Positions 62,701 through 64,000 of a stretch of 64,000 bases of DNA are shown piece by piece (position 1 is the first letter of the stretch; each line of letters opens with the position of its first letter). Both the position numbers and the translations under genes were made by a program. The stretch lies in NCBI GenBank assembly GCA_943735955.1, contig OX030959.1, positions 7,305,979 through 7,369,978 of the forward strand. Reading direction: 5' to 3'. Source of the stretch: Piscicola geometra. Lineage: Eukaryota > Annelida > Clitellata > Hirudinida > Piscicolidae. The notes beneath the pieces are model-generated. The model was not told where the DNA came from. It made no database searches and worked only from the letters and a program-made list of their open reading frames with translations.

Positions 62701-63660
62701 CACCCATAGATGTTGTTAGAGGGCCCGGGGTAGGGAGAGTAGATGGGCTCAGGGTTGGAACCGCCTTGTCCGTTCAACCCTATCTGTTAACATTTACAGC
62801 ATGTATGGTGAAACCCCATGTATAAGACGCATTTTTTTACTTCACTATTAAAAGCTGGTGCGCCTTATAGATAGAGTTTTTCGGGTATGGCAAGCTCTAA
62901 ACCACCAATGAGCATTAACGGCCCCGTGGAAACTTTTCACGTTTTTCAAATAAATATATTATTTAAACAAAAACTTTTTTAAGCTTTTTATAAGCTTTAT
63001 AACTATAGTTTTGAAGTAATAAATTGTTACAATTATAACTTTAAGAAATATAGTTTTTAAATTATAACTTTGAAGTAATACATTTTTAAAATTATCATTT
63101 AAAAAGTTATCGAATTCTTATTTTTTCTCCATTAAATTTTGGTTGTGCCTTATACATAGCCTTTTCGAGTAATCAATGTTTTAATGTAAAAATCATTAAT
63201 AAAGTTGTGTTTTACGTTTCACCAAGAACGATCACATTTCTCCGTGCTGTGTATGCAATTAAAAAAAATAGTTTGATCCAAGTGGCGTGAAGGTAAATCA
63301 CTGAGGTTGAGGAATAAAAAATATGTTTGATTTATATATTCAGAAAGCAATGTGTTAATCTAAATAGATGAAAATAGTTGGCGATACTTAGGTTATTATT
63401 ATGAAAACGCGTAGCTGTATACTTAACAAATTTAGACTTTTAAAAATAAAGTGGGACTGACTTCAGCACGACTTGAGCCCTATCATTTAAAAGCACTCAA
63501 CGATCCGGTAAAGTCTTAATGCTTGAAGAACGACAAACCGGTAGCTGAGTGTATAACAACTTGGCTTCACATAATATTCAAAATTGACTGCAGAAAGGTC
63601 TATTTAAAAAATAGAATGAGAAGCGGGACCCACCTGGAAGCCTTGGTTGTAGTAAGCCAT
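56703..63660 (-). CDS. Type II transmembrane serine protease with three LDLa domains and SRCR, 16 exons
   Basis: Exons: 63660-63634, 62783-62704, 62314-62203, 61961-61862, 60450-60238, 60054-59941, 59639-59526, 59252-59129, 58908-58751, 58581-58484, 58295-58207, 58085-57926, 57816-57708, 57534-57389, 57096-56945, 56748-56703; phases agree, about 613 aa. A cytoplasmic P/Q/T-rich N-terminus precedes one membrane segment (AGLLGALVIAGGIVAAVVLVVV, residues about 74-95). Then come three LDLa modules on phase 1-1 exons (each with a CDxxxDCxDGxDE-like core), an SRCR-like module over two exons, and a trypsin-type domain with VLTAAHC (His), NDIALLRL (Asp), GDSGGP (Ser) and the final helix RYLSWIHENM. 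The order is that of TMPRSS/matriptase-type surface proteases. The activation site is GQY-IVNG, and position 189 is Asn, so specificity is not trypsin-like. Confidence 0.9.
60640..61712 (+). mobile_element. Non-LTR retrotransposon (CR1/Jockey-like) reverse transcriptase relic
   Basis: Antisense to the protease gene in its intron 4. It encodes broken reverse transcriptase: GVPQGSILGPLFFILYVSEL at about 60770-60830 and the catalytic SYADDSQLYVSF near 60865-60900, then SLGFIFDSKLTL, HLRRIRQLLPYLDDPS and SRIDYCNSLYYNLPEST, with stops and frameshifts between. The 3' end has AGCGCTATAGAAATG and TGATTGATTGA. Same family as 29722-30640 and 55885-56130. Confidence 0.85.
62440..62640. repeat. Dispersed repeat in protease intron 2
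   Basis: Contains the inverted partner of 56152-56240 and a second partial copy (gatcccaggatcccttcaag then atcgccgcttatgc) downstream. No coding capacity. It may be a SINE-like family. Confidence 0.6.
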
Positions 63661-64000
63661 GGTGTTCTTTCCAAAGTCTTTTTCGAAAAGATGACGTAGG
63701 TTTAGTGGACGTCTCTAAAGAAGGAAAAACTGAAAATGTTTTTCTAAATAGGCTAGAAGGCCGCCCTAGATCTTCATTTTAAATTCTTTTTAAACACATC
63801 AATAGAAGTGTCTCCGTAACGAGTTAGCTTTATGTCAATAAAACCAAATAGTCGAGAGGATTCACTCAGTTTGGTAACAACATACACTTTTAAGACGGCT
63901 TAAGAAAGCTACATATCACAAACAAAAGACAGATATACTAAAGGATTAACATAGCGTTATAAACTATGAAACTCACAAATAATACAAATAACAGCAACCA
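63661..64000. other. 5' flank of the protease gene
   Basis: Upstream of the ATG. It probably holds the 5' UTR or a 5' intron; a TTCTTTCC-type stretch is near 63663-63680. No TATA box or other feature is convincing. Confidence 0.4.

Overview
The window is animal nuclear DNA. All genes but one are split by short GT-AG introns, the intergenic DNA is AT-rich, introns are full of microsatellites and minisatellites, and there are relics of LINE and hAT elements. The gene set (FASN, FANCI, TIMM10, KATNIP and a transmembrane serine protease with LDLa and SRCR domains) points to a bilaterian invertebrate, perhaps a lophotrochozoan. The phylum is a guess. Gene models below were built by hand: I placed exon edges at GT/AG sites, required reading phase to carry across each intron, and compared the conceptual proteins with family members from memory. 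No alignment was run.

Layout (nearly everything on the minus strand): 0.5-2.8 kb, an RDM1 orthologue (7 exons, about 294 aa). 5.0-7.3 kb, an unrecognised single-pass membrane protein (3 exons, about 587 aa) with a loose KCNE-like look. 8.3-9.0 kb, the last three exons of a protein with an AK5-type DPY30/RII-alpha-like docking domain. 10.0-28.9 kb, a complete animal type I fatty acid synthase (35 coding exons, about 2566 aa, order KS-AT-DH-pseudoMT-ER-KR-ACP-TE). 29.7-30.6 kb, a LINE relic. 31.3-32.4 kb, a UBA plus Pth2-type peptidyl-tRNA hydrolase, head to head with intronless TIMM10 (plus strand, 32.7-33.0 kb). 34.4-37.4 kb, the 5' part of KATNIP, whose conserved C-terminal part is not found here. 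38.1-55.7 kb, complete FANCI (30 coding exons, about 1419 aa). 56.7-63.7 kb, a type II transmembrane serine protease (16 coding exons, about 613 aa).

The genes do not form one pathway. FASN makes palmitate in the cytosol. FANCI and RDM1 both belong to DNA repair (interstrand crosslink response; RAD52-motif protein). TIMM10 and the Pth2 enzyme are housekeeping genes for mitochondrial import and translation, and KATNIP is tied to cilia and microtubules.

The most striking features are repeats placed in or against gene structure. A 2.9 kb minisatellite fills FASN intron 5 and leaves all three sense frames open. A roughly 0.8 kb GGGTGGGTGGG array lies in FANCI intron 21. Two hAT-type insertions in FANCI introns have intact 8-bp target duplications. 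Several splice sites sit inside or against simple repeats, and FANCI exons carry asparagine-rich expansions. The serine protease keeps its catalytic triad but lacks the usual activation-site Arg/Lys and the Asp189-like pocket residue.
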